Positions 16,734-25,561 are shown, numbered from the stretch's first letter. The stretch is 60,699 nucleotides of DNA from Streptomyces aculeolatus (GCF_020400605.1 NZ_JAINRD010000036.1:1-60699), one strand, 5' to 3'. Notes: a model not told the origin generated them from the sequence alone. Numbers and translations are program-made.

Positions 16734-17594
16734 ATGTCTGGCCAGTCGTCGCTGCTCGTACCCGGAACGCTCTCTCCGCCCCGCGCCGTTCCCGCCGCCA
16801 TCCCCCGCCCCGAGTACGTCGGGAAGAAGGGGCCCGCACCGTACACGGGCCCGGAGGTCCAGGACGCGGAGACCGTCGAGCGGATGCGGACCGCCGGGCG
16901 GATCGCCGCCCGGGCGATGGCCGCCGCCGCGGAGCACATCGCGCCCGGGGTGACGACGGACGAGCTGGACCGGGTGGCGCACGAGTACCTGTGCGACCAC
17001 GGCGCGTACCCCTCCACCCTCGGCTACCGGGGCTTCCCCAAGTCGCTGTGCACCTCGGTCAACGAGGTCATCTGCCATGGGATCCCGGACTCCACCGTGC
17101 TGCACGACGGCGACATCGTGAACCTCGACGTCACGGCGTTCATCGGCGGCGTGCACGGCGACAACAACGCCACGTACCTCGTCGGCGACGTCGACGATGC
17201 CTCCCGGCTGCTCGTCGAGCGCACCCGCGAGGCGCTGAACCGGGCGATCAAGGCGGTCCGCCCGGGCCGGCAGGTCAACGTCATCGGCCGGGTCATCCAG
17301 TCGTACGCCAAGCGCTTCGGCTACGGCGTCGTCCGCGACTTCACCGGGCACGGCGTCAACACCGCCTTCCACTCCGGCCTGATCATCCCCCACTTCGACG
17401 ACCCGCGGGCGACCACCGTGATGCGGCCCGGGATGACGTTCACGATCGAGCCGATGCTGACCCTCGGGACGTACGAGCACGACATGTGGGACGACGGCTG
17501 GACCGTGGTGACCAAGGACCGCAGGCGCACGGCACAGTTCGAGCACACGCTGGTGGTGACGGAGTCGGGGGCGGACATCCTGACCCTGCCGTAG
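16734..17594 (+). CDS. map: Methionine aminopeptidase type I
   Basis: A 286-residue enzyme that removes the N-terminal methionine from new proteins. The five metal ligands are all present: Asp132 (NLDVTAF), Asp143 (GDNN), His206 (TGHGV), Glu239 (FTIEPM) and Glu270 (FEHT), with His115 (CHGIP) in the active site. An N-terminal extension of about 40 residues with PRPEYVGKKGPAPY matches the proline-rich, ribosome-contacting extension of the actinobacterial MetAP1c type. It is a single gene with its own leaderless promoter, divergent from a small hypothetical gene. Confidence 0.96.
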   Translation: MSGQSSLLVPGTLSPPRAVPAAIPRPEYVGKKGPAPYTGPEVQDAETVERMRTAGRIAARAMAAAAEHIAPGVTTDELDRVAHEYLCDHGAYPSTLGYRGFPKSLCTSVNEVICHGIPDSTVLHDGDIVNLDVTAFIGGVHGDNNATYLVGDVDDASRLLVERTREALNRAIKAVRPGRQVNVIGRVIQSYAKRFGYGVVRDFTGHGVNTAFHSGLIIPHFDDPRATTVMRPGMTFTIEPMLTLGTYEHDMWDDGWTVVTKDRRRTAQFEHTLVVTESGADILTLP

Positions 17595-17630
17595 CCGCCC
17601 GGTCGATGCCGACACGGCGTCGGGAACCTA

Positions 17631-17651
17631 TTGACTTAGGCAAGCCTAACC
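17631..17651 (+). promoter_or_regulatory. Iron box (DmdR/IdeR operator) over heme oxygenase promoter
   Basis: The palindrome TTAGGCAAGCCTAA (17636-17649) with flanking TTGAC matches 14 of 19 positions of the IdeR/DmdR1 iron-box consensus. A -35-like TTGACT (17631-17636) overlaps its left end and GAGAAT (17655-17660) is a possible -10, so iron-loaded repressor bound here would block polymerase. The gene downstream is a heme oxygenase, which fits repression under iron sufficiency. Confidence 0.75.
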
Positions 17652-17698
17652 AAAGAGAATCGTCACGCCCACCGCCCCGCCGTGCCCCGGAGGCCGCC

Positions 17699-18355
17699 TT
17701 GGACGCGACGCCGTTCTCCACCCTGCTGCGTACCGAATCGCACGACCAGCACACCGAGGCCGAGCAGTCGGCCTTCATGAGCGACCTGCTGGGCGGCGCG
17801 CTGGGCGTCGGGGCCTACCGGCGCTACACCGAGCAGCTCTGGTTCGTCTACCGCGCGCTGGAGCGGCACTGGGACGCGCTGGCCGCGGACCCGGTCGCCG
17901 GTCCCTTCGTCCAGCCCGAGCTGGCCCGCGTCCCCGAGCTGGAGCGCGACCTCGACTTCCTGCACGGCGGCCCCGGCTGGCGCTCCGGCGCCGCGCCGCT
18001 GGCGGCGACCGAGGCGTATGCGGCCCGGATCGAGGAGTGCGCCCGGGACTGGCCCGCGGGCTACGTCGCCCACCACTACACCCGCTACCTCGGCGACCTC
18101 TCCGGCGGCCAGATCATCCGCGGCACCGCCGAGAAGATATGGGGCTTCGAGCGCAAGGGCGACGGCGTGCGCTTCTACGTCTTCGAGGGCGTGCCCAACC
18201 CGGCCGCGTACAAGCGCGGTTACCGCCGGCTGCTGGACGAGCTGCCCGTCGACGACCTGGAGAAGCAGCGCGTGGTCGAGGAGTGCCGGCGCGCGTTCAC
18301 GCTCAACACCGGCCTGTTCCGCGCCCTGGAGCCGGCCGGCCCGCTGACCGCCTGA
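17699..18355 (+). CDS. Heme oxygenase (biliverdin-producing)
   Basis: A 218-residue enzyme that opens heme to biliverdin, carbon monoxide and free iron. The N-terminal SHDQHTEAEQS block carries the proximal heme-ligand histidine, and YTRYLGDLSGGQIIRG is the distal helix with its flexible Gly pair. The C-terminal FTLNTGLFRALE is also typical. TTG 17699 is the start because GGAGG sits five bases ahead. An iron box overlaps the promoter, so the enzyme is probably made in iron shortage to release iron from heme. No heme uptake gene is adjacent. Confidence 0.93.
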   Translation: MDATPFSTLLRTESHDQHTEAEQSAFMSDLLGGALGVGAYRRYTEQLWFVYRALERHWDALAADPVAGPFVQPELARVPELERDLDFLHGGPGWRSGAAPLAATEAYAARIEECARDWPAGYVAHHYTRYLGDLSGGQIIRGTAEKIWGFERKGDGVRFYVFEGVPNPAAYKRGYRRLLDELPVDDLEKQRVVEECRRAFTLNTGLFRALEPAGPLTA

Positions 18356-18380
18356 CCTGCCCCGCGGCCGGGCGGCCCCC

Positions 18381-18411
18381 TTGCGTTCGAGTGCACTTGA
18401 GGGTGCATGGT
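18381..18411 (+). promoter_or_regulatory. MerR-type promoter/operator of the aldo/keto reductase gene
   Basis: TTGCGT (18381-18386) and CATGGT (18406-18411) are separated by 19 bases, the over-long spacer typical of MerR-family promoters. The spacer contains the near-perfect palindrome TCGAGTGCACTTGA (18387-18400) followed by GGG, resembling the CTTGAGG half-sites used by MerR proteins. The ATG of the reductase lies six bases beyond the -10. No merR gene is in this window. Confidence 0.6.
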
Positions 18412-18417
18412 CGGGAC

Positions 18418-19398
18418 ATGGACAAGCGCACTCTGGGACGTACGGGCATCGAGGTCAGCGCCCTCGGCTTCGGCTGCTGGGCGATCGGCGGCGAGTGGTG
18501 GGACGCCGACGGCAACCCGCTGGGCTGGGGCAGGGTCGACGACGCGGAGTCGGTACGGGCCGTGCACCGGGCGCTCGACGGCGGCGTCACCTTCTTCGAC
18601 ACCGCCGACGTCTACGGCACCGGCCACAGCGAGACCGTGCTCGGCCGCGCGCTCGCCGGCCGGCGGGACGACGTCGTCATCGCCACGAAGTGGGGCAACG
18701 CCTTCGACGCCGGCCGCCGGACGCTGCTGTCCCGCGACCTGTCCCCCGGCTACGCCCGCCGGGCGCTGACCGACTCGCTCCGCCGGCTGGGCACCGACCG
18801 CGTCGACCTGTTCCAGCTGCACATCGGGGACGCCGGCGCCGAGGAGGCGGCGGAACTGCGCGAGGCGTGCGAGGACTTCGTACGGGAGGGGCTGATCCGC
18901 GCGTACGGGTGGAGCACCGACGACCCCGGCCGCGCGGCGCTCTTCGCCGAGGGCCCGCACTGCGCCGCGGTGCAGCACCGGCTCAACGTGCTGGAGGACG
19001 CTCCGGAGATGCTGGCGCTGTGCGCGGAGCGCGGCCTCGCCAGCATCGACCGCAGCCCGCTGGCGATGGGGCTGCTCTCCGGCGCGTACGACGCGGGCTC
19101 GCGGGTCGGCGCCGGCGACATCCGGGCGACGCCGCCGGCGTGGCTGGCGTACTTCGGCGCGGACGGGCGGGTGGCGCCGGGCTGGCTGCCGCGGATCGAG
19201 GCGATCCGCGACATCCTCACCTCCGGCGGGCGCACCGTCGCGCAGGGCGCGCTGGCGTGGATCTGGGCCCGCAGCCCGCACACGGTGCCGATCCCCGGCT
19301 TCCGCACCGAGGCGCAGGCGGCGCAGAACGCGGGCGCGCTGGCCGCGGGTCCGCTGACCGCGGAGCAACTGGCGGAGATCGACGGGCTGCTGGCGTAG
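18418..19398 (+). CDS. Aldo/keto reductase
   Basis: A 326-residue NADPH-dependent oxidoreductase of the AKR superfamily with a TIM-barrel fold. The catalytic tetrad is in place: Asp61 (FFDTADVYG), Tyr66, Lys91 (ATKWGN) and a histidine in FQLHIGD. SPLAMGLLSG and the C-terminal IPGF block bind cofactor phosphate. Such enzymes reduce aldehydes or ketones, including quinones and methylglyoxal. The MerR-type promoter in front suggests induction by a reactive compound or antibiotic. It follows heme oxygenase by 62 bases but has its own promoter. Confidence 0.92.
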   Translation: MDKRTLGRTGIEVSALGFGCWAIGGEWWDADGNPLGWGRVDDAESVRAVHRALDGGVTFFDTADVYGTGHSETVLGRALAGRRDDVVIATKWGNAFDAGRRTLLSRDLSPGYARRALTDSLRRLGTDRVDLFQLHIGDAGAEEAAELREACEDFVREGLIRAYGWSTDDPGRAALFAEGPHCAAVQHRLNVLEDAPEMLALCAERGLASIDRSPLAMGLLSGAYDAGSRVGAGDIRATPPAWLAYFGADGRVAPGWLPRIEAIRDILTSGGRTVAQGALAWIWARSPHTVPIPGFRTEAQAAQNAGALAAGPLTAEQLAEIDGLLA

Positions 19399-19490
19399 CA
19401 CATCTCAGGGCCGCAGGGCCCCGAGTCCCGGTCCCGGTCCGCCGGGCCCCGGTCACCGCCGAGCCCCGGCCCTCGGGCCCGCGGGTCCCG

Positions 19491-20519
19491 TCACGGCCCG
19501 GTCGGCGGCAGCGCGCTCGACTCGCGCAGCGCCAGGCCGTACCCCGCAAGCAGCGTCGTCGGCGGCGCCTCCGCCGGGCCCTCTATCCGCGCCAGCAGCG
19601 CCTTCACCGCCAGCCTGGCCAGCTCCTGCTTGTCCGGCGCCACGCTGGTCAGCGACGGCACCATGTACCGCGCCTCCTGGACGTCGTCGAAGCCGACCAC
19701 CGCCAGGCCGTCCGGGATCGCCAGGCCAGCGTCGTGCGCGACGCGCATCGCGCCCGACGCCATCATGTCCGTGAAGCAGAACACCGCGTCCGGCGGCTGC
19801 GGCAGCGCCAGCAGTTCCCGCATCGCCGCCGCGCCGCCCGCCCGGGTGTACGAGCCCACGGCGGGCGCCAGCGCCGGGTCGTACGCGATGCCGGCCCCGG
19901 CCAGCGCCTCGCGGTGGCCCTGCATGCGCTGCAGGGCGGTGGCCGTCGTGCGCTCGCCGTGCTGCCAGCCGATGACGCCGATGCGGCGGCAGCCGAGGCC
20001 GATCAGGTGCCGGGTGGCGTCGCGGGCGGCGGCGACGTTGTCGATGAGGACGTGGTCGGCGGGGACTTCGTAGTCCCGCTCGCCCAGCAGCACGAGCGGG
20101 ACGCGGCGTCCGCGGGCGGCCAGCGCCGCCTGGTCCAGGCCGAGCGGGCTGAGGAGCACGCCGTCGATGAGCGGGTCGCTGAGGCCGCAGGCGATGCGCA
20201 GCTCCTCGGCCGGGTCGCCGCCGGTGACCTCGACCAGCACGGTCTGCCCGCTGTCCTTGGCGGCGGCGATGACGCAGGTGGCCAGCTCCGCGAAGTAGGG
20301 CGCGACGAGTTCGGGGACGGCCAGCGCGATGACGCCGCTGCGGCCGGTGCGCAGGTGGCGGGCCGAGGCGTGCGGGCGGTAGCCGAGTTCGTCGATGGCG
20401 CGCAGGACGCGCTCGCGGGTCGGCTCGGCGACGCGCGCGGCGCCGCGGACGACGTTCGAGACGGTCTTGATCGAGACACCGGCGCGCTCGGCGACGTCCT
20501 TGAGGCGGGCCCCGGACAC
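19491..20519 (-). CDS. LacI-family repressor of the arabinoside operon
   Basis: A 342-residue regulator. The N-terminal helix-turn-helix and hinge are LKDVAERAGVSIKTVSNVV and RPHASARHLRTGRSG; the rest is the periplasmic-binding-protein-like sugar sensor (GVLLSP, VLIDNVAAARDATRHLIGLG, DAVFCFTDMMASG, VVGFDDVQEARY). GTG 20519 with GGGAGGAA just ahead is the start. It is divergent from an ABC sugar operon ending in an arabinofuranosidase, and twin palindromes lie over the operon promoter. It most likely represses the operon until an arabinose or arabino-oligosaccharide is bound. Confidence 0.94.
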   Translation of the reverse strand: MSGARLKDVAERAGVSIKTVSNVVRGAARVAEPTRERVLRAIDELGYRPHASARHLRTGRSGVIALAVPELVAPYFAELATCVIAAAKDSGQTVLVEVTGGDPAEELRIACGLSDPLIDGVLLSPLGLDQAALAARGRRVPLVLLGERDYEVPADHVLIDNVAAARDATRHLIGLGCRRIGVIGWQHGERTTATALQRMQGHREALAGAGIAYDPALAPAVGSYTRAGGAAAMRELLALPQPPDAVFCFTDMMASGAMRVAHDAGLAIPDGLAVVGFDDVQEARYMVPSLTSVAPDKQELARLAVKALLARIEGPAEAPPTTLLAGYGLALRESSALPPTGP

Positions 20520-20582
20520 GGCTTCCTCCCGATTCCTCCGCGGTTGCTGGTGCGCACACCCTACGCCTTGCTGCGCAGGCTG

Positions 20583-20611
20583 TTGACGTGGTGCGCACGG
20601 CGATATACAAC
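20583..20611 (+). promoter_or_regulatory. Promoter of the arabinoside operon
   Basis: TTGACG (20583-20588) is a good -35. After 17 bases comes TACAAC (20606-20611), a weak -10, with TATACA two bases earlier as an alternative. The first LacI operator lies over this -10. Confidence 0.5.
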
Positions 20612-20617
20612 GATGCA
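20606..20617. promoter_or_regulatory. LacI operator 1
   Basis: TACAACGATGCA is an imperfect copy of the perfect palindrome downstream, differing in two positions of the right half. It covers the -10 of the operon promoter. Confidence 0.6.
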
Positions 20618-20629
20618 CCAAGAACGTAT

Positions 20630-20641
20630 TACAACGTTGTA
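20630..20641. promoter_or_regulatory. LacI operator 2 (perfect palindrome)
   Basis: TACAACGTTGTA is a perfect 12-base palindrome with the central CG typical of LacI-family operators. It lies 24 bases after operator 1, about two DNA turns, so two dimers would bind the same face just downstream of the promoter. Confidence 0.75.
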
Positions 20642-20670
20642 CAAGCTCGCCGCGGAAAGGGACATCCGCC

Positions 20671-22074
20671 ATGCTCCGACGCCTCGACTCCCCCGGCCGT
20701 GCGGCCCCCGGCCCCACCCGCGGCACACCGGACGACCGACCCGCCCCCTCCCGTCGCGCCCTGCTGCGCGGCGGCGCGGGCCTCGCCGCCGGCGCCGCCG
20801 CCACCGCCGCACTCACCGGCTGCGGCTCGACCATCGCCCAGGGCTTCACCGGCGGCGAACCCCCCGCCGACCGGCTCAACTTCTGGAACCCCTTCACCGG
20901 CGGCGACGGCGAGCGCATGGTCGCCATGCAGGAGCTGTACGAGAAGGCCCACCCGGACAGCACGCTGCGGGCCACCACCTTCGTGTGGGGCAACCCGTAC
21001 TACACCAAGCTCAGCCTCGCCACCATCGGCAAGCGCCCCCCGCACGTCGCCATCGCGCACCTGTCGAAGCTGCCGGTGCTCGCCCAGGCCGGGCTGCTCA
21101 GCGAACTGCCCGCCGACGCGCTCGCCGCGCAGGGCATGACGCCGGAGAAGTTCGACGCCAAACCCTGGCGCAAGTCACACGTCGACGACCGGCTCTACGG
21201 CGTGCCGATCGACACCCACCCCTTCGCGCTGTACTTCCGCACCGACATCGCCGAGAAGGCCGGCCTCCTCGAAGGCGGCGAACTGGCCGACGTCGACGGC
21301 CCGGACAAGTTCGCCGACGCGCTGCGCGCGGCGAAGGAGGTCACCGGCGTCTGGGGCGGCTCGGTCGCCTCGATCAAGGACACGGCCACCCAGTTCCGCA
21401 TGTTCCTGTCCTTCTACAGCCAGCTCGGCGGCCGGCCGCTGGTCGCCGACGGCGGGTCCAGCGTGCGGGTCGACCTCGACGCGGCCGAGGAGGCGCTCGC
21501 GTACATCCAGCGCCTCGGCAAGGAGAAGCTGATCCCCACCGGCGCGAACGGGCAGGCCGCCATCACCCTGCTCACCAACGGCGAGGCCGGGTTCCTGATG
21601 GACGGCGTCTGGCAGATCGTCGCCGTGCTGGACTCGGGGGTGAAGTTCGACATGCGGCCGCTGCCGCGGGTCTTCGACGACGCCCCGTACGCCTGCTTCG
21701 CCGACAGCCACGCGCTGGTGCTGCCCCGGCCGCCCAAGGAGGACGACGCCCGCCTGGAGCTGTCGCTGGAGTTCACCGCCTCGCTGCTGGACTCCAGCAA
21801 GCTGTGGGCCGAGGGCGGGCACATCCCCGCGTGGCTGCCGACCCAGCGCTCGGCCGCGTACCAGGAACTGACGCCCCAGTCGCACTACACCGCCGCCGCC
21901 GAGGGCGCCGTGTACGACCCCGTCGCCTGGTACGGCGGCGCGGGCAGCAACCTGCAGAACCGGGTGGGCGACGCGGTCAGCGCCGCGCTCGCCGGCCGGG
22001 CGACCCCCCGCGCCGCCGCGAACCGGGTCCGCTCGGTGCTCACCAAGCTCGCGGACGTCGAATCCCCGATCTGA
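20671..22074 (+). CDS. ABC sugar-binding lipoprotein (arabinoside uptake)
   Basis: A 467-residue extracellular binding protein. The export signal is of Tat-lipoprotein type: SRRALLRGGAG followed by a hydrophobic run and the lipobox ALTGC near residue 51. The mature part is a cluster B (MalE-type) solute-binding protein (FWNPFTGGDGERM, GVPIDTHPFALYFRTD, ITLLTNGEAGFLMDGVW). It should sit on the outer membrane face and deliver sugar to the two permeases encoded next. It is the first gene of the operon under the LacI twin operators; GGAAAGG-type sequence precedes ATG 20671. Confidence 0.93.
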   Translation: MLRRLDSPGRAAPGPTRGTPDDRPAPSRRALLRGGAGLAAGAAATAALTGCGSTIAQGFTGGEPPADRLNFWNPFTGGDGERMVAMQELYEKAHPDSTLRATTFVWGNPYYTKLSLATIGKRPPHVAIAHLSKLPVLAQAGLLSELPADALAAQGMTPEKFDAKPWRKSHVDDRLYGVPIDTHPFALYFRTDIAEKAGLLEGGELADVDGPDKFADALRAAKEVTGVWGGSVASIKDTATQFRMFLSFYSQLGGRPLVADGGSSVRVDLDAAEEALAYIQRLGKEKLIPTGANGQAAITLLTNGEAGFLMDGVWQIVAVLDSGVKFDMRPLPRVFDDAPYACFADSHALVLPRPPKEDDARLELSLEFTASLLDSSKLWAEGGHIPAWLPTQRSAAYQELTPQSHYTAAAEGAVYDPVAWYGGAGSNLQNRVGDAVSAALAGRATPRAAANRVRSVLTKLADVESPI

Positions 22075-22114
22075 ACACCGCCGCCCCCCATCCCCTCGAA
22101 CGAAAGGCACCCCC

Positions 22115-23047
22115 GTGGCGAGTACAGCCGGCACCGGCGCCCTCACCCCCGACCGGTCAGGGGCCGGCCACGTCCGCGGCCGGCTCGCGGGCCCGGCCCT
22201 GATCGCGCCGTTCGCGCTCTTCTACATCGTTTTCCTGGTCGGCCCGCTCATCTACACCTTCGTGGCGGGCTTCTTCAACGGCAGCCTGCTGCGCGAGGGC
22301 TTCGGCAGCTGGGTCGGCTTCTCCAACTACGCGGACGTGCTGAACGACGCCGAGTTCTGGCGCACCCTGAAGCACACCCTGTGGTTCACCGTGCTCACCA
22401 CCATCCCGCTGGTGCTGCTGGCGCTGGTGCTGGCGATCCTCGCCGACCGGTTCGTACGCGGCCGGTGGTTCATCCGCTTCGCCTTCTTCGCGCCGTACGT
22501 CATCCCCTCCGCATCGGTCTCGCTGATCTTCATGTGGGGCGTCCTCGCCGACCAGACGGGCCTGGCCCAGGACTGGCTGAAGGCGCTCGGCGTCAGCTCG
22601 CCGCCGTCCTGGCTCGGCGACCCGAACTGGGCGATGTGGTCGCTGGCCGGCGTCACCGTCTGGTGGACCATCGGCTTCAACTTCGTGCTCTACCTCGCGG
22701 GCCTCCAGGAGATCCCCCGGGACGTCCACGAGGCCGCCGCCATGGACGGCGCCGGCCCCTGGCAGCGGATCCGGCACGTGGTCATCCCGATGCTGGGCCG
22801 CACGACGACGCTCGTCACCGTGCTGCAGATCGTCGCGTCCCTGAAGGTCTTCGACCAGATCTACATGATGACCGCGGGCGGCCCCGACGGCTCCACCCGG
22901 CCGACGCTCCAGTACATCGTCGACACCGGCTTCACCGACGGCCGCACCGGCTACGCCTCGGTCGTCTCCCTCTTCCTCTTCCTCGTCATCCTGCTGATCT
23001 CCCTGGTCTGGTTCTTCCTCGTCCGCCGGGCAGAGAAGGAGAGCTGA
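22115..23047 (+). CDS. ABC sugar transporter permease (MalF-type)
   Basis: A 310-residue permease with six transmembrane helices. The EAA loop that docks on the ATPase is EAAAMDGAGPWQRIRHVVIPML near residue 210. GTG 22115 with GAAAGG ahead is the start. The gene follows the binding-protein gene by 40 bases and precedes the second permease by three. No ATPase gene is in the operon, which fits use of a shared ATPase such as MsiK in Streptomyces. Confidence 0.94.
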   Translation: MASTAGTGALTPDRSGAGHVRGRLAGPALIAPFALFYIVFLVGPLIYTFVAGFFNGSLLREGFGSWVGFSNYADVLNDAEFWRTLKHTLWFTVLTTIPLVLLALVLAILADRFVRGRWFIRFAFFAPYVIPSASVSLIFMWGVLADQTGLAQDWLKALGVSSPPSWLGDPNWAMWSLAGVTVWWTIGFNFVLYLAGLQEIPRDVHEAAAMDGAGPWQRIRHVVIPMLGRTTTLVTVLQIVASLKVFDQIYMMTAGGPDGSTRPTLQYIVDTGFTDGRTGYASVVSLFLFLVILLISLVWFFLVRRAEKES

Positions 23048-23050
23048 GCC

Positions 23051-23956
23051 ATGGCCCACACCAAAGAAGGCCCCGCCGCCACCGCCGCCGCCGCGCCCGC
23101 CCCCGCGGACGCCGCCCCCGCGCCCCGGCGCGGGTACGACGCCGAGAAGCTCTTCAACCGCGTCGCGCTCGGCGTCCTCGTCGCCTTCGCGCTGCTCTGG
23201 CTGGTGCCGCTGCTGTTCGCGACCGCGATATCCATCCGGCCCGCCGACGAGATAGCCGTCGACCCGGCGTCCTGGTTCACCTCGAACCCCACCTTCGCGG
23301 CGTACGAGGACCTCTTCGACAAGGGCAAGCTGCCCTACTGGTACGCCAACAGCTTCATCGTCTCGCTGCTGACCACGGTGCTCACCGTCGTCACCGCCTC
23401 GCTCGCCGCCTTCGGCCTGTCCCAGGTGCGCTTCCGCTTCCGCCGCGGGGTGTTCCTGCTGCTGCTCGCCGGGATCATGATCCCCATGCAGGTGCTGATG
23501 ATCCCGCAGTTCCTCGCGCTGCAGGAGGTGGGCCTGCTCAACACGTACTGGGGCGTGGTGCTGCCGCAGGTCCCGAACGTCGTCGCCGTCTTCGTCTTCA
23601 AGCAGTTCTTCGACGGCATCCCCAGGGAGCTGATCGAGGCCGCGCGCGCCGACGGCGCCGGCTGGCTGCGCACGTACTGGCAGATCGTGATGCCCGTGGC
23701 CCGGCCCGCCGTCTCCGCCGTGACGATCTTCGTCTTCGTGCAGGTGTGGAACAACTTCCTGTGGCCGCTGCTGGTGGTCACCGACCCGGAGATGATGACG
23801 CTGCCGGTCGGGCTCAACTCCGTACAGGACGCCTTCGGCATCCCGTACGCGCAGCTCATGGCCTCCGCCGTGCTGGGCGCCATCCCGCTGCTCGCCGTCT
23901 TCGCGCTCTTCCAGCGCCGCATCGTCGAGGGCATCGCCGGTACGGGCCTGAAGTAG
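23051..23956 (+). CDS. ABC sugar transporter permease (MalG-type)
   Basis: A 301-residue permease with six helices and an Ala/Pro-rich N-terminal tail. The EAA loop is EAARADGAGWLRTYWQIVMP near residue 196, and the end GIAGTGLK is typical of MalG-type sugar permeases. It lies three bases after the first permease gene and forms the heterodimeric channel with it. Sugars are inferred to be arabinosides from the downstream glycosidase. Confidence 0.94.
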   Translation: MAHTKEGPAATAAAAPAPADAAPAPRRGYDAEKLFNRVALGVLVAFALLWLVPLLFATAISIRPADEIAVDPASWFTSNPTFAAYEDLFDKGKLPYWYANSFIVSLLTTVLTVVTASLAAFGLSQVRFRFRRGVFLLLLAGIMIPMQVLMIPQFLALQEVGLLNTYWGVVLPQVPNVVAVFVFKQFFDGIPRELIEAARADGAGWLRTYWQIVMPVARPAVSAVTIFVFVQVWNNFLWPLLVVTDPEMMTLPVGLNSVQDAFGIPYAQLMASAVLGAIPLLAVFALFQRRIVEGIAGTGLK

Positions 23957-24007
23957 GCCCGCACGCCCCCGAGAACCACCGCCAACGCTCCCGGAGAAAG
24001 GCACCGC

Positions 24008-25561
24008 ATGCCGCACACCGCCAGGTTCACCGTCGACCCCGAGTTCGTCATCGGCGAGGTGGACCCGCGCCTGTACGGAACGTTCGTCGAGCACATGGGC
24101 CGCTGCGTCTACACCGGGATCTACGAGCCCGGCCACCCCACCGCCGACGCCGCCGGCTTCCGCGGCGACGTCGCCGCCCTGGTCCGGGAGCTGGGCACCG
24201 GCCTCGTCCGCTACCCCGGCGGCAACTTCGTCTCCGGCTACCACTGGGAGGACGGCGTCGGCCCGGTCGCCGAGCGGCCGCGCCGGCTCGACCTCGCCTG
24301 GCGGTCGGTGGAGACCAACGAGGTCGGCACCAACGAGTTCCTGACCTGGGCCCGGGGGCTGGGTCTGGAGCCGATGATGGCCGTCAACCTCGGCACCCGC
24401 GGCATCGACGCCGCCCGCGCGCTCGTCGAGTACTGCAACCACCCCGGCGGCACCGCCTGGTCCGACCTGCGGATCAGCCACGGCGTCCGCGAGCCGCACG
24501 GCGTGCGGCTGTGGTGCCTGGGCAACGAGATGGACGGCCCGTGGCAGACGGGGCACAAGTCGGCGCGCGAGTACGGCCGGCTGGCGGCCGAGGCCGGCAA
24601 GGCCATGCACCAGGTCGACCCGTCGATCGAGCTGGTCGCCTGCGGCAGCTCCAACGCGCAGATGCCGACGTTCGGCACCTGGGAGCGCGAGGTGCTGGAG
24701 GAGACCTACGACGAGGTCGACTACCTGTCGCTGCACGCCTACTACGAGGAACTGGACGGCGACCGCGCGAGCTTCCTCGCCTCCGGCGCGCACATGGACC
24801 AGTACATCTCCGACGTGGTCTCCACCGCGGACCACGTGCGGGCCGTACGGCGGGCGGACAAGCGGATCAAGCTCTCCTTCGACGAGTGGAACGTCTGGTA
24901 CGCGGCCCGCTTCCCCGGCGAACGGAACCTGGCCACCGCCGAGACGCCGCGGCTCATCGAGGACACGTACTCCGTCACCGACGCGGCCGTCGTGGGCTCC
25001 CTGCTCATCACCCTGCTCCGGCACGCCGACCGGGTCGCCGTGGCGTGCCTGGCGCAACTGGTCAACGTGATCGCGCCGATCCGCAGCGAGCCCGGCGGGC
25101 CCGCCTGGCGGCAGACCGTCTTCCACCCCTTCGCGCAGGCCGCGCGGTTCGCGCGCGGCAAGGTGCTGCGCACCGGGGCCGACCGGACGGGCGCGCGCGT
25201 CGAGACGCCGCGCCACGGCGACGTCCCCGCGCTCGACCACGTGGTGACGTACGACGAGGAGAGCGGCGATCTGACGATCCTGGCCGTCAACCGGGCCCAG
25301 GACGAGCCGCTGCGGCTGTCGGTCGCGCTGCGCGGGTTCGGCGCGGACGGCGCGGCGGCCGGCGGGGCGCACGGGTACACGGTCCTCGAACACCTGGTCC
25401 TCGCCGACGACGATCACGACGCGGCGAACACGGAGGCCGATCCGGGGCGGGTACTGCCGCGGTCCGTGGCCACCACCCGGATCAGCGCAGACGGCGAGCT
25501 GGAGGCCGAACTGCCGTGCGTATCCTGGAACGTGCTCCGGCTGCGGAAGCGGGGTGCGTGA
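24008..25561 (+). CDS. Intracellular alpha-L-arabinofuranosidase, GH51
   Basis: A 517-residue glycoside hydrolase of family 51 that releases L-arabinose from arabinofuranosyl oligosaccharides. The acid/base is Glu174 in WCLGNEMDGPWQ and the nucleophile Glu293 in SFDEWNVWY; YPGGNFVSGYHWEDG is the family signature. There is no signal peptide, so it acts in the cytoplasm on sugars brought in by the ABC system. GGAGAAAGG precedes ATG 24008. It is the last gene of the LacI-controlled operon, 51 bases after the permease gene. Confidence 0.95.
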   Translation: MPHTARFTVDPEFVIGEVDPRLYGTFVEHMGRCVYTGIYEPGHPTADAAGFRGDVAALVRELGTGLVRYPGGNFVSGYHWEDGVGPVAERPRRLDLAWRSVETNEVGTNEFLTWARGLGLEPMMAVNLGTRGIDAARALVEYCNHPGGTAWSDLRISHGVREPHGVRLWCLGNEMDGPWQTGHKSAREYGRLAAEAGKAMHQVDPSIELVACGSSNAQMPTFGTWEREVLEETYDEVDYLSLHAYYEELDGDRASFLASGAHMDQYISDVVSTADHVRAVRRADKRIKLSFDEWNVWYAARFPGERNLATAETPRLIEDTYSVTDAAVVGSLLITLLRHADRVAVACLAQLVNVIAPIRSEPGGPAWRQTVFHPFAQAARFARGKVLRTGADRTGARVETPRHGDVPALDHVVTYDEESGDLTILAVNRAQDEPLRLSVALRGFGADGAAAGGAHGYTVLEHLVLADDDHDAANTEADPGRVLPRSVATTRISADGELEAELPCVSWNVLRLRKRGA

